A DNA stretch of 64,000 bases from contig VZSR01001685.1 in assembly GCA_013398615.1 (NCBI GenBank), positions 975,763 to 1,039,762 of the forward strand, in the 5' to 3' direction. How positions within the stretch are numbered: the first letter of the stretch is position 1; each line of letters opens with the position of its first letter. This document shows positions 51,014-64,000 of the stretch, piece after piece. A program made the position numbers and the translations under genes. This DNA is from Brachypodius melanocephalos. Lineage: Eukaryota; Chordata; Aves; Passeriformes; Pycnonotidae. A model generated the notes under the pieces. The model searched no databases and was not told where the DNA came from. It saw only the letters and a list, made by a program, of their open reading frames with translations.

Positions 51014-53484
51014 GAGCAAAAAGACTGAAGGAACTGGAATGCAGAAGATATCACACACAGCCATAGAAAAACTGCAGATATTAGGAAAAAAAATTAAAAA
51101 TAAGTAGTACTAGCATTTAGGAAACACACCTGGAAGCCTTGGAGATACAACTTGCACAATTCTTTCAACTAATAAATCTTTCTGCAACTGCATCACTGCA
51201 GGGAAAGTTGTGATAAGCTCAGTGACATAAAATTATAGAAGGAGCATTTGCGGTAAGACAGCAGCACCAACATCAAATGTATTCTTGGCAGCTGCATCCA
51301 CCAAGAGTGACTTTCAGGAGGTTCCAGCAACCATAGGTGGTCTATCCCTTTTTGATACGTCACAAGAAAGATTAAAGGATCGCCTGACAAAATAAAGCCC
51401 ATGGCATTCAGAAAAGGAAATTGGTGGCATTTCCAGGTTGCTAACTGCACTATAGAGATGTTTTTTCAAGTACTAGATCTAGATGGCTAGATAATGGGCA
51501 ATGTGTTGGCTATTTAAAAAATTTGGAGAAAAATCCACAGAACTGAGAACTTAGAAGTTTAATTTCTGTATTGGCCTTCTGTAAAGACTGGACTGAAAAG
51601 AGCATTGCTGGGCATGGGAATAAATACACTTTATTCAAGAGAGACAAGATTTTCTAAGGAAATTTATTTCCTACCAAACAATTGGACCTGTTTTAAAAAA
51701 TAATTAAGAAGTCTGTGGAGAAGAAGAACATAGTAAACTCTACATAAGTTTTTTAAAAAATCCTAGAGGAAACCAAGATGCACCAAAGGTGTAAAATCAT
51801 TGCTAATTGGCTAAAACATAGAAGAGAGATAATGAAAGTGAATGGTCAGACCTAATTATATTATAATTATATTAGCAAGAGGAATTCAGTACAGTTCCAG
51901 AATGCATAGGAAAAACACTTATTCTGTATAAACAGCAATAATCTTTATCATGTCTCATACCACTGAAGATGGTATCAAAACAATAGGACAGATTTCAATG
52001 TTGGTCAAGAAAACAGTATTAGAAAAGGGAGAAACAAAATTAAACCATAACATGAACTCCCATTTTCAATGTAGCGTGCAGACACTGTCCTTAGCACAAA
52101 AAGATAACATGCAGCTTGGAAACCAGAGAGGATGGGGAAGGCAACAAAAACGACAAAACAGGTTGCACCACACGTGTAAGGAATGAACAGACAGTGTAAA
52201 CATTTATTCAGGTAATGACTAAATGAACTAAAGCTTCTGAAGCTGTAAAAGAGACATGAGAAAATAACATAAAACCCCATGACAAACAGGGAAAGAGCAA
52301 ATAGGAAACAAATATTAGTATTTTCTAATATCAGAAATAAGGGATAGATAAAACTCCCACCTCTTAGGTCTCAATTCAGAACAAATCTCTATTATTACTA
52401 TTTGCAATTTGAACACATATGGCTTTCAACTTAATGATCACAAAAAAAAATCAAGTGAAGTCTAACATTCAGAGCAAATTACACCTAAAAGTGAAAGGGA
52501 TCATAGCAATATTCTAACAGTACAAAAGTTATATGATAAAATACAGACTATTGTTGACTAGATTTTGTAGATAATGATAAATAGAAAGAAAATAGAAAGC
52601 TTTGATTCTTCAACTCTTACGCTTTATAAATTATTATAAAACATTTGATTTAATTTTATTTCTTTTGATCAATTGTTGACTGCTTCCATACCTCAGTTAA
52701 CTGAATCTATTAATTATTTTGGCTTTTATTTTAATCTAGGCCCTGGTAAATCAAGAGAAACTTCACAGTGTAGCATTTCTCATGAAAATGTGACAGAAAT
52801 ATGGAGAATGTTGGGGTTTTTTGTTGTTATATTTACTCTGCATATACCTAATAAACAAGTTTATCATTAGAGACCCTGAAAACACAATTCTGTTTAATAT
52901 TCACTTTGAAGTAGAGAGAATGCAATTTATTGTATGCTTGTAAAAGGCCTCATAAAATATTCCATACTACATACATTAATAATAATTTGTTGTTGTTGTA
53001 TATTATTATTCTTTTTGTTATTATTATTACTGCTTTCTTTTAATATTTGTTGTTGAAGAAGATCAAGTTTGGTATTGTAGTTCCAGATATTTATGCCAGC
53101 AAACAGGACTTTAAGTACTGTGTTCACTGAATTGAGGAAAAAGGAACAGTGGTTAACATTTTCCTCTACAGATCTAGAATTTCCCATCAACTGCTTGTAC
53201 CTCTAACAGCTACCAGATATTGGTCATGAAAAGTGTTAGGAAAAATACCAATAATTAGCTTTAAATAAAGAAACTTTGGGCTAAACCCCAGCTAAACGAC
53301 TACATATAAATCTTTGGTAAAGAGACAAACATGTCTAATACTTTTCAATTCTGTAGCCACTACATTCAGTGGAAAAACTTGTGCTGATGTCAGAAGGAAC
53401 AGATTTGAGCACAACTGAAATTACTAGTTCAATATACAGTTTTTTTCATTACGCTTTTAATTATTAATCAATGGATGAAAATAT
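51014..53484. other. Unassigned sequence between two inverted LTRs
   Basis: No retroviral gag, pol or env could be seen, and the flanking LTRs face opposite ways, so this is not a provirus. A TAA/TTG trinucleotide-rich patch lies at 52978-53046. Confidence 0.5.
52978..53046. repeat. TAA/TTG/TTA trinucleotide-rich patch
   Basis: Short runs of TAA, TTG and TTA follow each other. It gives an Asn/Gln-rich open frame on the minus strand. Confidence 0.8.
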
Positions 53485-53955
53485 TGTGATGGGTTTACCT
53501 CGGTGGGCTGCCAGACATCCATGCAGTTGCTTCCAGGACAGAGGGAGAAAATAAGATGGAAAACTCCCAGGCTGAAATAAAAACAGGGATATCAAAAACC
53601 AACTACCATCATAGGCAAAACAGGCTTGACTTGGGGAGTCTAAGTTACGGCCAGCTAAAGCTCGAGTAGGATGGGAAAAAACAAAGCTAGGAACATCAAA
53701 GTCCTCCCCCTCCCACCTCTTTTTCCCTGGTTCAATTCATTCCTGACTCCTCTGCATTTGTCTTCTCTCTCTTGCTTTGCAGCAATTTTTTTAGCTTTTC
53801 CTAAGCACCTTTTCCTAGAGATACTCCTCCCTGACTGAGGGGTGTCAGCTGTGTCCTGCAGTGGGTCTTCCAGAGTTTATTGGAACTGAGAGTTTGTGGC
53901 ATCACCCTTCTCTTCCCTGCACTCCAGCTGGCAAAATCTTGCCAGCTGCACTTAG
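53485..53955 (-). mobile_element. Solo LTR, related to the 50423 copy
   Basis: The plus strand begins TGTGATGGGTTTACC and GGCTGCCAG, then AAATAAGATGGAAAACTCCC, ACCAACTACCATCATAGGCA and AAACAGGCTTGACTTGGGGA. This is the reverse complement of the U5 half of the LTR at 50423-51013 (compare its ends …CCAGCCAAGGTCAACC and GACAGTAACTGG). The other half is different, and the end near 53955 (CTTGCCAGCTGCA) is weakly matched, so it may be another subfamily. AAATAT occurs on both sides (53479-53484 and 53959-53964), but this is too simple a word to prove a duplication. Confidence 0.78.
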
Positions 53956-54203
53956 AAAAAATATGTATGATGGAACTTGAAAATCACTCTGAATACTTGG
54001 AGTAGAAAATAAGATAATCCCATCATTCCAAAGGCTGGAATTCAATGTTGAATTTATGAATTTATGTTGGAGTTGTAAAAAGATATGAAGAATAAATTTG
54101 CATTGAAAGTACAGTTTGAAACAGAAGGTATTCTTTAATTAATTGCAAGTTATTCTTTATTTAATTGCATATACCCAGTTACACATACACTACTCATATC
54201 CAT

Positions 54204-54296
54204 ATATTTTAATATGTTTATGTCTATACTTTTATATGTTTATGTCTAAAATTCATACCCATGTATTTTAATATTTTAATATGTTTATGTCTATAT
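54204..54296. repeat. Three-copy degenerate repeat
   Basis: ATGTTTATGTCTA occurs exactly at 54214-54226, 54236-54248 and 54281-54293, each preceded by a TTTTAATA-like word. Confidence 0.85.
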
Positions 54297-54703
54297 ACAC
54301 ATACATGTAAACATTATTGCCATAGTTTGGGTTTCTCTGTTTTCCTTACTGTGAAGTGTTAAAAATTAATTAATCTAATGGAATATGAGAATTCTGAAGA
54401 AAGAGCTCAGTGTTCTAATTAAAAAGGTGAACTGTCAATTCTGCCTGTATCAGTCTCAAGTAATTATGTAGAGGATACATAATGATCAATAACAACAAGA
54501 TTTAAGACTGATTCCTCTTGACTTGCTACTACAATAAAGTTATGTCCGTACAGTTTGCTTTTACCTTTCTTTTGCTCACACTAGGAAGAGTAATAACCTC
54601 AGGTGCACAAGGATGCTGACTAGTATGTGCAAACACTTTCTCCATCCTTGTCCACTCAAAAATTTAAAGTGGTTAATGGAACACCTAACTTATTTTGTCA
54701 CAA

Positions 54704-54728
54704 TTTGGGAGACAGAGTGTCTCCCAAA
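54704..54728. repeat. Inverted repeat, 11-bp arms, 3-nt loop
   Basis: TTTGGGAGACA (54704-54714) and TGTCTCCCAAA (54718-54728) are exact complements around GAG. Confidence 0.93.
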
Positions 54729-54829
54729 ATATAAACTCTCAGCTAGAACACTGAAATTTACAGAATATTAGTGAAGAGATTTTTTTTTCTCTGTTTATTT
54801 CTTCTCTTCCTCCCCCTTTTAAGGGCCGT

Positions 54830-55450
54830 AAAAATCATATTTGTCTTGAACGCTGCTAAGATTACAGAAGGACTTTGTTCACTACGGCAAACTGTATAAG
54901 AAAGCTAAAGTAACCTAGGCCCACCTCACCTGGATATGCCTCCTGGATTTTGGGAAATTGGACTGTGAGTTAAGCGATCTGCCTTGAGATAGATAAGGGT
55001 GACACTAATGTCCAATTATGTCAGGTATAAGCAGAAGTAAATAAGGCTGGGAAAAAAGAGGATGTCAAGGAGGGTGAGACCCAGCAGCTGTCCTGATAAA
55101 CAGTGTTGCAACCCCTAGAGTCTTGCAGAAGACAGTTTAAACCATTCCCCTCTTCAGGGAAGGTGCTTGGTGTTCCCACTGGTACCAGAATATACATTAA
55201 TCCATTGTACTCTGTGTTTGGTGGGACTCACCACCAAGAAGCCCAGGGTAAAGAGGACCAGCAGGAAGCTGCTGGATCCCAGGGGTGGTGACTGTCTTTC
55301 TACTTAATCCATCTCTCACTCTCTTTCTCTCACTCGATGCCCTGTCTGTTCCTTTCTATCTCTTTCTGCCTCAAATTTACTTTTAAATAATGTCTGTATT
55401 ATTGACTTCAGCACTGGTTTCACTTGCACTTTAATTTGGACAGAGACATC
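54830..55450 (+). mobile_element. Possible ERV LTR-derived sequence
   Basis: The stretch has the feel of an LTR. A central GGTATAAGCAGAAGTAAATA is TATA-like. A GC-richer middle and a CT-rich segment (CTCTCACTCTCTTTCTCTC) follow, then TTTAAATAATGTCTGTATTA, resembling a poly(A) signal and R-U5 boundary. After that come GCACTGGTTTCACTTGCAC and GGACAGAGACATCTCTCT. I cannot define TG…CA ends or a target duplication, and family assignment is from texture only. It could be unique DNA. Confidence 0.35.
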
Positions 55451-55456
55451 TCTCTA

Positions 55457-55474
55457 AAAATAATAATAATAATA
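55457..55474. repeat. Short (AAT)n run
   Basis: About five AAT units. Confidence 0.8.
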
Positions 55475-58400
55475 TCTTAACCCTGTCCTCTGTCTTCCTC
55501 CCATGCTCTCAGGAGGCTCAAGGTTACACTAAATGGATTAAACACTGTGGCACAGGTAAAAAAACAGTGTACCTTTGATGGCTTCACCAAGCCTCCTCTA
55601 TGTCTGACCCTGGTGACTGAGCAGTCTCAAGTAAGGAAAAGAGAATTTTCAATACTTTTTCAGTTCACAAAATTGGTAGAATTCATACCACCATTAGACC
55701 TTGAAGCATTTAGTTTAAATGACTTAGTTGATTTGGAGAGATAATCTTGTAGAAGACTCAAATTTAACCAAAAAAACAAGGTAACATATGAAATTACAAC
55801 TGAATATGAGATACTCTTTTCAGTTAAATTCATTGAACAAAATGGTCTGAGATTCATTTCTACTTTGTGGTTGAATCACTGTATGTGTGTAGCTGATTCT
55901 GGATTCTGTGGCTCAGAGGGTTATTGAACAGATAGATGCATGCTGCATCTCATATCCCTGTGCAGGCAGCAGGGGCATCACATGCAAAAGCAGCAAGGGT
56001 AGTGTGCCTATTCACTGCTCCTGCATCTGCCTCCTTTCAGCTCTCTCTGTGCCCTAAATCCAGCACTCTGGAGGAAATGCCTGGGCTACTGATGGTCAAC
56101 GTGGTTTACCTTCATAAGAAACATTTGTACAAATAGAGAATAAAAATTAATCAGTTAGGTCAAGGAAAAAAAAAATATGTGAAAGCTGAAATGGATCAAG
56201 CTGAACATGTCACCTGTATAATGAATTTATGACAGGAGCAAATTTCTTACAGGAGCAAAAAAGTGAAATTCAGGATGCATTACTTCAGCTACAGGAACTA
56301 AGGTCTAGAAAAGGAGATATGAAGAAGTATTAAACAAACTAGGCTTTTCAACTGGGAGAAAAAAAAAAGCAGTGGGTGTCTTGCTAACCATTATCAGACA
56401 TATATTGCATGGATTTATGAATTTCTGTATGTATATAAGTATAGACACAGGAATGTTGTACAATTATGGTGGTCTGCCTTGATAAGGAGAAAATAAAAGA
56501 GCTGAAACTCTGATAAAGCATTACAATTTCTTCTTTGAGAGCAGCATAGAGGGCTTGATTTAATCCTGAATGTCAGAAATGTCACAAGTAAATGTCATTT
56601 CTAAGAATGTACAGTTTCAATTTTAGGCATCTTGTGGTCATTTCTTAGACTAAGTTTTAATGAATATTTGGGTAGGAAAGACAGCAAAGATCAAGACAGT
56701 AATTATGTTGGAAAATGTTAGATACACTTTTTACAGTATTCCAGAAATCAACTACTTCTGGGTTTTAGTTTTAATATACAGGGGACATATTGATCTTCTA
56801 TTTCAACCTTAGAGTCCCCAAAATACTGAAGATAAATAGTTAAAGTGCAGGGACAAATCATCCTGGAAGATTAAGCAGTTCAATTATGAAAAGGTCAGCT
56901 TCATACTGATAATAAACTTCTGATTACTTTTCTAAGACCTATATGTAGGGTTATACTAAAAAATTAAAATCTTTTAAAAAAATCTTATTGTGTATCTTGA
57001 AAAATGTTACAGAATACAAAACTTGACTTCTTCATCAGCCAACTAATCTTTTTCACCATTGTTTCCTATAAAATTAAATGTTTAGGTGGAAATAAAGAAT
57101 TTTAGCATGTAAACAAAGAAAACTTTAAATATATAGCTCACTTCTTCTGTACAGGAAGAGTAAGGTGTCTACAGATTTGTGACATAGTTTTTATGTCCCA
57201 ATCCCTAACATTCAGAGGCTTTTTTAATGTCTGTTGAAATTCTTTGGAGTTAATAAAGTCATAATCAATTATGTACACAATGAAAATAACTAACAAGGCT
57301 TAACATCTGAGAATAAACAATGAACAAACTAGCTTTACTAACCGAGAGTCTAATGGTCAGTGGGATTTGCAACAGCTGGCTGGTTCCAGCTTGAGAAGAC
57401 AGAGGAATGGAATATGTTTGAATCCATTTACAGACACCTGTAATGTAGTGTCAGAAATAACAACGCTCCTTTCCTTCAATCCTGTGTCTCCCAGTGGGAG
57501 CTACTAAGGAAAATATCTCATAAAATCTTTCCCCGGAAGAGAATGAAAAGACGTAGTTTTTAAATGGTTTCCACAGGAGACATAGAGGTCTGAAGGACAC
57601 ATGGTAGACCAAATAAATTTGTAATCTGCAGAACTGTAAATGCCCTATTCTTTTTGCCGCCTTGAAGGAAGAGATATCTTTTCTGCTTTCAAAAGTTAGA
57701 CTGAGCAAATACTCCTTCCTCAGAGGGAAACAAAGGTTTTTTTCATCTCCATCCATAGCCACTGAAGGGTCATGAGAGCAGAGCAAAAAAGCCACATTAT
57801 TTTATATCTCCATTTCCAAATTTTTGACATAGTTTCTAACCTAATGATGATCCCTACCAATGTTCCCTAGGCACAATAATTCACTGAAGTGCCTGATCTT
57901 TACCTCAATTCCTAGGATATTTTGCTGGGACTCAAGGCCTAGTAAAAACCTGATAGGTGATATCCAGGATGAACCTACCTTAGCTGGTGTCCTGCGGCTC
58001 ATTATACATTTGCGTGACCTGCACTGTGAGATATCAGAGGAAAAATATTCCAAAAAGTTTAAGGATTTCTTGGACAAGGATAATGCTGGCTCTTTAACAA
58101 TTACCTCCCTTTTGCTTAAATTTCAGCATTGCAAACAGTTTTAGAAAGATGATGTCTGAAAGATGATACTGAAATCTCTTTTGCTGCTGGCCTTATTGCT
58201 TTCAATCTTCCAGTGTCTATGTGTATCTTATCTTGTTTTATTTCCTTTCCTATGCTCCTTGGGCGTTTTTTGTCACACCATTCATTATGTTTTGTGGCTC
58301 TTTTTCTACTTATTTTTAGTAATTCTAGAGATATCCTACAAGGAGCCTATATCCAATTGTATGAGCCTCTTTCTCAAAACCTCACAAGCACACGAATATA

Positions 58401-59895
58401 TGCATAAGAACACACTTACTTTGAGTCTATATAAAATAGATAGTCATTAAAATGTTGCCTTCTTGGCAATATCTTCTCAGTCTTACAGAGAATGTCTCGT
58501 ATTCCTGAGTCAGCTTTAAGTATTTTTTTTAAAGATCTTCAGTTCTGTTTTCAAACAGAGCTCATTTTCAAACATTCAGCTAAATTATAATATTCTTTTT
58601 AATTGCTTATATAGATATGGTTTGAGTTTTGCATAAACAAATTAGTACAACCTTTTTTCCTTTAAGTCTGAAATTAATAAATTTAAACTATCCAAAAATT
58701 TTAAAAACAGTATCACAACAGGAAAATACAGATCTACAAAATAACAGCTAATCTTTTTGCCATAAGGGTCTTTTTTTAAAAAGCCTATTTCTCTTTATAC
58801 TTCTATAATTGAAACTTTCATATTTTCCATTACTATTAATTTGTAAGTTAGAAGTTGAAGAAATTAGTACCCTTGTAATATACACATTCTTATTTTCCTC
58901 ATCGCAAGCATAAATTAAAAATAGATCTCTCCAGAGTTTTTACTTATTATCAGTATTACCCAAACATTTTCTCACATTCATGATACATCCTGAACTCACT
59001 GATTGTGCTGGTTTGGGGATTTTCCAAAAGCTATGACAATCATTTTTTGGAAAAGAAGCTATTTTTTTAGATGCATATCACAGACTAATTGCCAGCCTGT
59101 CATCTGAACGCACCCGTTGGTGTGTTTTGGAAGTATATGGTCTCAGAAAGGTAATTCTCTTTTACTATCATAATATTTGATATTACAGACAGCAAAAAGA
59201 AGAAGCAGAGAAAGAATTCCTGATGATGGTGAGGAAGTTTAGCTACATATTAAATAAACAGCTCAAATATTTTAAATACCAAAATAAAAGTTTTAAAATT
59301 CTGTATGTGAACTTAATGAGATAATGAGAAGGCTTGATTTATTCAACACAAAATGAATTCAGTGCCACTAATGTAAGTATTGTGCAGCTGTTTGCCTCTG
59401 AAGACAATGAATCTTAATGGATTTGGAACAGTTCTCTTTCCCCCAAAATCATAACTGATAAACATTTTTACTGTCTCTGCTCCCAAGGCCTCATCATCCA
59501 CTTCTTCTGTGAGCAGTAACCAGGTTCTGTTGATCTTTTTGGGATGTATTTTGTGCCAATGTCACATGACTGGTTGGTAAATGTGTGTTTCATTCTTGTC
59601 TCTTTTTTTGGTCTTCCCATTTACTTTCAAAATACAAGAATCAATGGCTTAAGGGGAGGCAGAGGCATAACAGAGTATGTGTCTGGAAATGCAATATTAA
59701 TTGACATTAAAAAAGCTATAGAGCTGCAGTTCCTGTAGTTCAGTAAAAGTTAGATAGACAGGTTTGCTTCCATTATTGGATTTTCAGATAGAAAATCTGA
59801 GTTTCTTTGCCTCTTTTTAGCATTGTAAAATTCTGGTAAAAGTCCTCTTACTCCAAATCATACTTATAATACTAATTTCTTCCCTATGCTTCCAC
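55475..59895. other. Unassigned sequence
   Basis: No gene or repeat was recognised. Short open frames, including 57860-58144 and 57451-57795, are not protein-like. A GC-richer stretch at 55900-56130 is unexplained. Confidence 0.45.
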
Positions 59896-59913
59896 AAAAA
59901 AAAAAAAAAAAAA
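59896..59913. repeat. Poly-A run (18 A)
   Basis: Uninterrupted A run without a recognisable element on either side. Confidence 0.9.
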
Positions 59914-62900
59914 TTCCACATAACAAGTTCTTCTCAATAGCAGTGGTGTCCACTATCTAACCTCTCATATTACACGGAATAAATATTAAAATCTACTGTT
60001 TATTAACCTATTATTTATTAAATCTATTTTTTTAGAAGTGAATGAAACTGTTTCACTTAGTTATTAATTGAAACTACAAACATTTAAGATCATATAAAGA
60101 ATGCAATAGTTTAAAAAATCTGGAAATTTCTTTAACTATGTAAAAGAATGAGCAGACTGGAGAAAACTTAAATAAAGTTCCCAATGTTCATAGAACAGCA
60201 GAGTTTTTGTTAAAGAAATATAGCTCTTTGGAATCTATAAGCAAATGCAAGGCAAAAGGCATAGATCTAAGTCATTGAATAAATTTGTTTAACAAGAGTG
60301 GGACAATGGTATTAGTTTGAAAAAAAGAATAATATATATTTAAGCCTAAAGAAGCTGTTAGTATTTTCAAACTATTCACACTAGAAGACTCCTAGAATGA
60401 CATCACCTAACTTGCAGTGTTTCCAGCATTAGTAGCTATACCCGAATTAATTGCCTAATCTTCCTTTTAAAATCAGTGAAATGAAGTTAAGCATCTCTCT
60501 CAAATATCTACCTCATAATGACATAAATCATATATTTGAAGTAGCTTCTGTGGTTTTTAAAGGGAGACTAAGTGACTAGCTCATATGTTAACATCTTAAG
60601 TCGAATGACATATATGCAGCTCCAAAATCTAGATGGTAGTCACCATGAACATCACAAAAAAACATTCAAATGTATGAAACTTATCTGATTGCAAGAATAA
60701 TATATGTAGGTTTGTTCAAAGCAGTGTCACACTCTTTAGACCGTTAGTACTTCCCTAGGTATTTGAAAAAAATTGCTAGACTTTTTTCTCCACAGTGGAA
60801 ATTTGTAAATTTCCTCCATCCAGTGGGAAAGAAGGGATAAAAGTCTTTCTTTTCACAGTAATACCATGTAGTCATTTTACCTCCTTATTTTGAGACAAAT
60901 GAATTTGAAATTAAACTCAACCTTAGAAAATTAAATCTATATTATAAACTTTCAACATTCAAACACAGGAGTTGCCCCAGGCAATGCTTATAAGGTTGTT
61001 TACTTGATAATAATTGTGTCTGATTTCTGTGCTCCATGGTGGAAACTGAGGTGGCTGTGGATAAGATCGGCTGGACACTGGAATCTCCTTAGTACCCAAT
61101 AAATTAGAGGTCTACAGGAGGGTAAAACTTACAAGGGGAAAGCCAATTCACCCTGTGAGCAGAGTGACAGGCTGATGCAGCAGCACACCTTTCTGTATCT
61201 CATGACATACATCCACTGAAGCCTAGTAAACCACATGCTGCTCCAGTTTCTGCTGGAGTCAAAGGAAATGATGAAATAAATTCCTGCAGGAAGACTTTTG
61301 GAGCTCTCTATGAGCATACAGTGCATATACCATATAACAAATAGCTTTGCAAGCACATTAACTACAGCAAATACATCTTGCTATGATTAAAAAGGAAAAC
61401 ATATAGAAAGGGGAGCAAAGATATATATGTGTAGCAGACAGTCACTAGAGAATATGTGTCACGGTAGTTCTGAAAGTTAGAACCAGCAGCTCCTGTCAAA
61501 AATGCACATTTATCTAATTATTTTAAAGGGCTGACTTCTGCATTATTGTAGACACTGCCAAGACAAGATAAACTGATGACAGGCATATTGAAGCCATTAT
61601 GTAGAATATTGTTGAATTTATGACAGGCTATATCTCTTGTGCAACTCTTCTTGCATATTAATACAGAATTCAGCAGACAGTTTTGAAGAAATTAAATGCT
61701 TTGACAGAATAAATTTGGCCTTTGAGACAAAGACAAAACTTGGTTTCCAAAGCTTCCTGCTCTCTCTGGTAGTGAAAACATTAAATTACAATGCAAGAGT
61801 GTTTGTGTTCTCTGACAGAGAATGCAGCTCACCTGATGCATTGCAAATGTGTATCCTAGATAGCATTCTAGATATTTCCATTTCAACTGTTATCAGGGGG
61901 TTGTTGATTTTTTTTTGGAGGGGAGGAAGGGAGGGATTGTTGTGTGGAGTTTTTTTGTTGTTTGAGGGTCTTTTTTATATTTTGAAATAGAAAAACTTAA
62001 GCAATTGTGTGTAAAGCTCTAAAATAAGTATCCAACTAAGATTTGCCTTATTGAATCATCATATAAATGATCATGATCAAAATTTTCTGGTGGATAAATA
62101 ACAATATCAGCCTCAGAATCCAACAGGTACTACTCAGGATTCTACCTGGGTGCAAATCAAATGTCTCTTGAAGAGAACTTTAAAATTCATCCAGAATTCA
62201 CCAAAAGGAAGGAATATTTTCCATTTTGATGATGTTCAGTAACACAAGCCATTGAACAATTACTCTGAATTTAGAATTTGAGTGAATTTGGAGCTCAGAA
62301 TCACTATGTCATCCAGACCAAGACAGATGAAAAAGATCCTGATTCATTTTATATTACAGAATTGCACACTGAAATCTCTAAATCTACACAGAATGGGTTG
62401 TATATATATCTCCTCAAAAATGGTACGTTTGATTATCAGATATTGATTTAGCATAGGATTAAATTTCATGGGTACAAAGTGTAACTCCTAATTTTTTATG
62501 TAAACCAAACCCCCCCTATAAACACAGCACTCCTGCAGAAAAAGAAGCAGGGAAGCAGAGTGCTGATAGATTAGAAACCAAGTGAAATGCTTGGGAAAGA
62601 AAGACTTTTTAAAAACATGCAAAGGTTAATTTCTAGACACTGATTTAAAACAACTAAATAATTCTACCAGCTATTAGATAAAAGAACTACTATCTATAAA
62701 GTCTTTTGAAGTGCTTTTCAGGCCCGTTGTCATGTACTGTCCTGATTCTTATTACATCTTCTTGAATTACTTGAAGTAGATTTTCTTCAAATAAATATTT
62801 TAAATCCTATTTTATCTCAGAGTCATTTAGAAAAAATACTCAGGTTTGACATTTCTACACTACATATGCCTTGATTTGAGTAAGTCTAAGGATCTATAAT

Positions 62901-64000
62901 TTGTGTAAAACATTAAACACAAAACGTCTTCGTCCAGAGGCCTGATTCACAGAGGTTATATTTTTAAAGTGATTTAAAAATATATTAACCCTATTCCACT
63001 GTGAAATGTGTTTTTTTTTCTTTTTATTTATCAATAAGATTAATTCTGTAGAACTTACTAGTATTAATGAGACCAAAAGCTCTTCAATTATCTCAAATTT
63101 GTGTGACTTTAAAGAAACACTACAGGAGTTCAGACTGAAGATAAATGGGAAGGAGGAACCATAAGAACCAATACTCAAGCATCATAATGCTCCTTTGGAT
63201 TTTTGTGGTTTAAGTTGTGTGTGTCTCTCTTTGTGAATGTGATGAATGATTTTTCATCTCTATCCCAATGATGACCTGACTGCTTTAGCCTTTCTGATTC
63301 ACAGAAGCCATGGGACTTTGCATATCTTACAATTCTTCTCCACCTTGCAAAGGGATCTGAAAACTTCCTACCATGAGAAACACAATTAAGTCACTGAAAC
63401 ATGAGGAAGACATAACAATATTTTACAATGTTCAGCTTGCATGTGCATTGCTTTCCTCTTCACAAAGGAGACTGGAAAATGCCCATGATCAACAGTGGAA
63501 ATGCCATGACACAATATTCTTCTTTGGGAAAAAACGTTCCGTGGAATAACTAACAAGTCTTTGCTTTTTGGAGTTTCTACGTTTTTGTCCATAGTTAAAG
63601 AAACAAATCCCAGCAGTGAAGACTGGCAAGCTTCTCTTGGGCCACAGGCTGCAGTGAGTTTGCCTTCATTATTTGAATGATGGATCTATTACTTCCACTA
63701 CGTTGCTTTGAGTGGAGTTTAAAACAAGCAAATTTCAAAGTCCCAGTCCCAGTCTTACCATTTACTTTGGTAAAACAGAGGTACTATGTAACTAAAACAT
63801 TTCTAGGAAAGAAAGAAATTAAAAAGACCACTACTTTAGTACATAAAAGTAGAGCTCCTCTTTAGGCAAGTCATCCTTCTCCTTCAAATCTCACCCACAA
63901 TGGAGGGTTGTCTGAATTAACTTACACTACTGTGTTTCAAAATGCTCCTTCTTGCCTCTCATCTGTCTTCTTTATCAGTTGTTGAGGTTTATAATCAAAA
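59914..64000. other. Unassigned sequence
   Basis: AT-rich DNA to the end of the window, with no recognised gene, RNA or repeat. The 117-codon open frame at 61637-61990 runs through a T/G-rich end and is not convincing. Confidence 0.45.

Noticed and set aside
50423..53955. A provirus bounded by two LTRs
   Set aside because: The LTRs face opposite directions and no gag, pol or env-like frame lies between them.
59005..59050. LTR start TGTGCTGGTTTGGGG
   Set aside because: Only about 15 bases resemble the ERVL LTR start; the following sequence does not continue the family and no end is visible.

Overview
This window looks like AT-rich, non-coding DNA from a bird, probably a passerine. It lies either in a gene desert or inside a very long intron. 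The bird assignment rests on several degraded CR1 retrotransposons that still read as the avian CR1 reverse-transcriptase end. One of them keeps the CR1 3' terminus (…ATTCTGTGATC). The window also holds several solo LTRs whose sequence matches, from memory, avian endogenous retrovirus families. I found no complete host protein-coding gene, tRNA, rRNA, CRISPR array or bacterial-type operon. The open reading frames are short and mostly explained by chance, repeats or CR1 decay.

Layout. 1-6.8 kb: one CR1 tail and an A-rich tract in otherwise plain sequence. 6.8-11.9 kb: two copies of a 250-263 bp LTR in opposite orientation, the first with a perfect 6-bp target duplication, and a minus-strand CR1 fragment. 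13.4-15.3 kb: two CR1 elements placed head to head. 16.4-16.5 kb: a perfect 21-bp-arm hairpin. 18.3-18.8 kb: an almost full-length ERVL-like LTR with a 5-bp duplication; a truncated relative lies at 32.3 kb. 22.7 kb: a 24-bp perfect palindrome. 25.6 kb: a poly-T run with a reversed AATAAA, perhaps a retrocopy 3' end. 27.6 kb: CR1. 35.1-35.5 kb: a homeodomain/SOX/POU-motif cluster, the best candidate for a conserved developmental enhancer. 37.2 and 41.2 kb: long purine microsatellites; 40.9 kb: an ATAAC pentamer array. 44.7 kb: an unassigned 125-codon ORF. 47.9-49.1 kb: a CR1 split by a clean solo LTR with 6-bp duplication. 50.4-51.0 and 53.5-54.0 kb: two copies of another LTR family in inverted orientation, with a possible further LTR at 54.8-55.5 kb. 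56-64 kb: nothing recognised except poly-A.

There is no gene network to describe. What the window records is repeat history (CR1 first, LTRs inserted later), local DNA-structure elements, and one or more possible cis-regulatory elements. All family names come from recalled consensus sequences and were not checked by a search.
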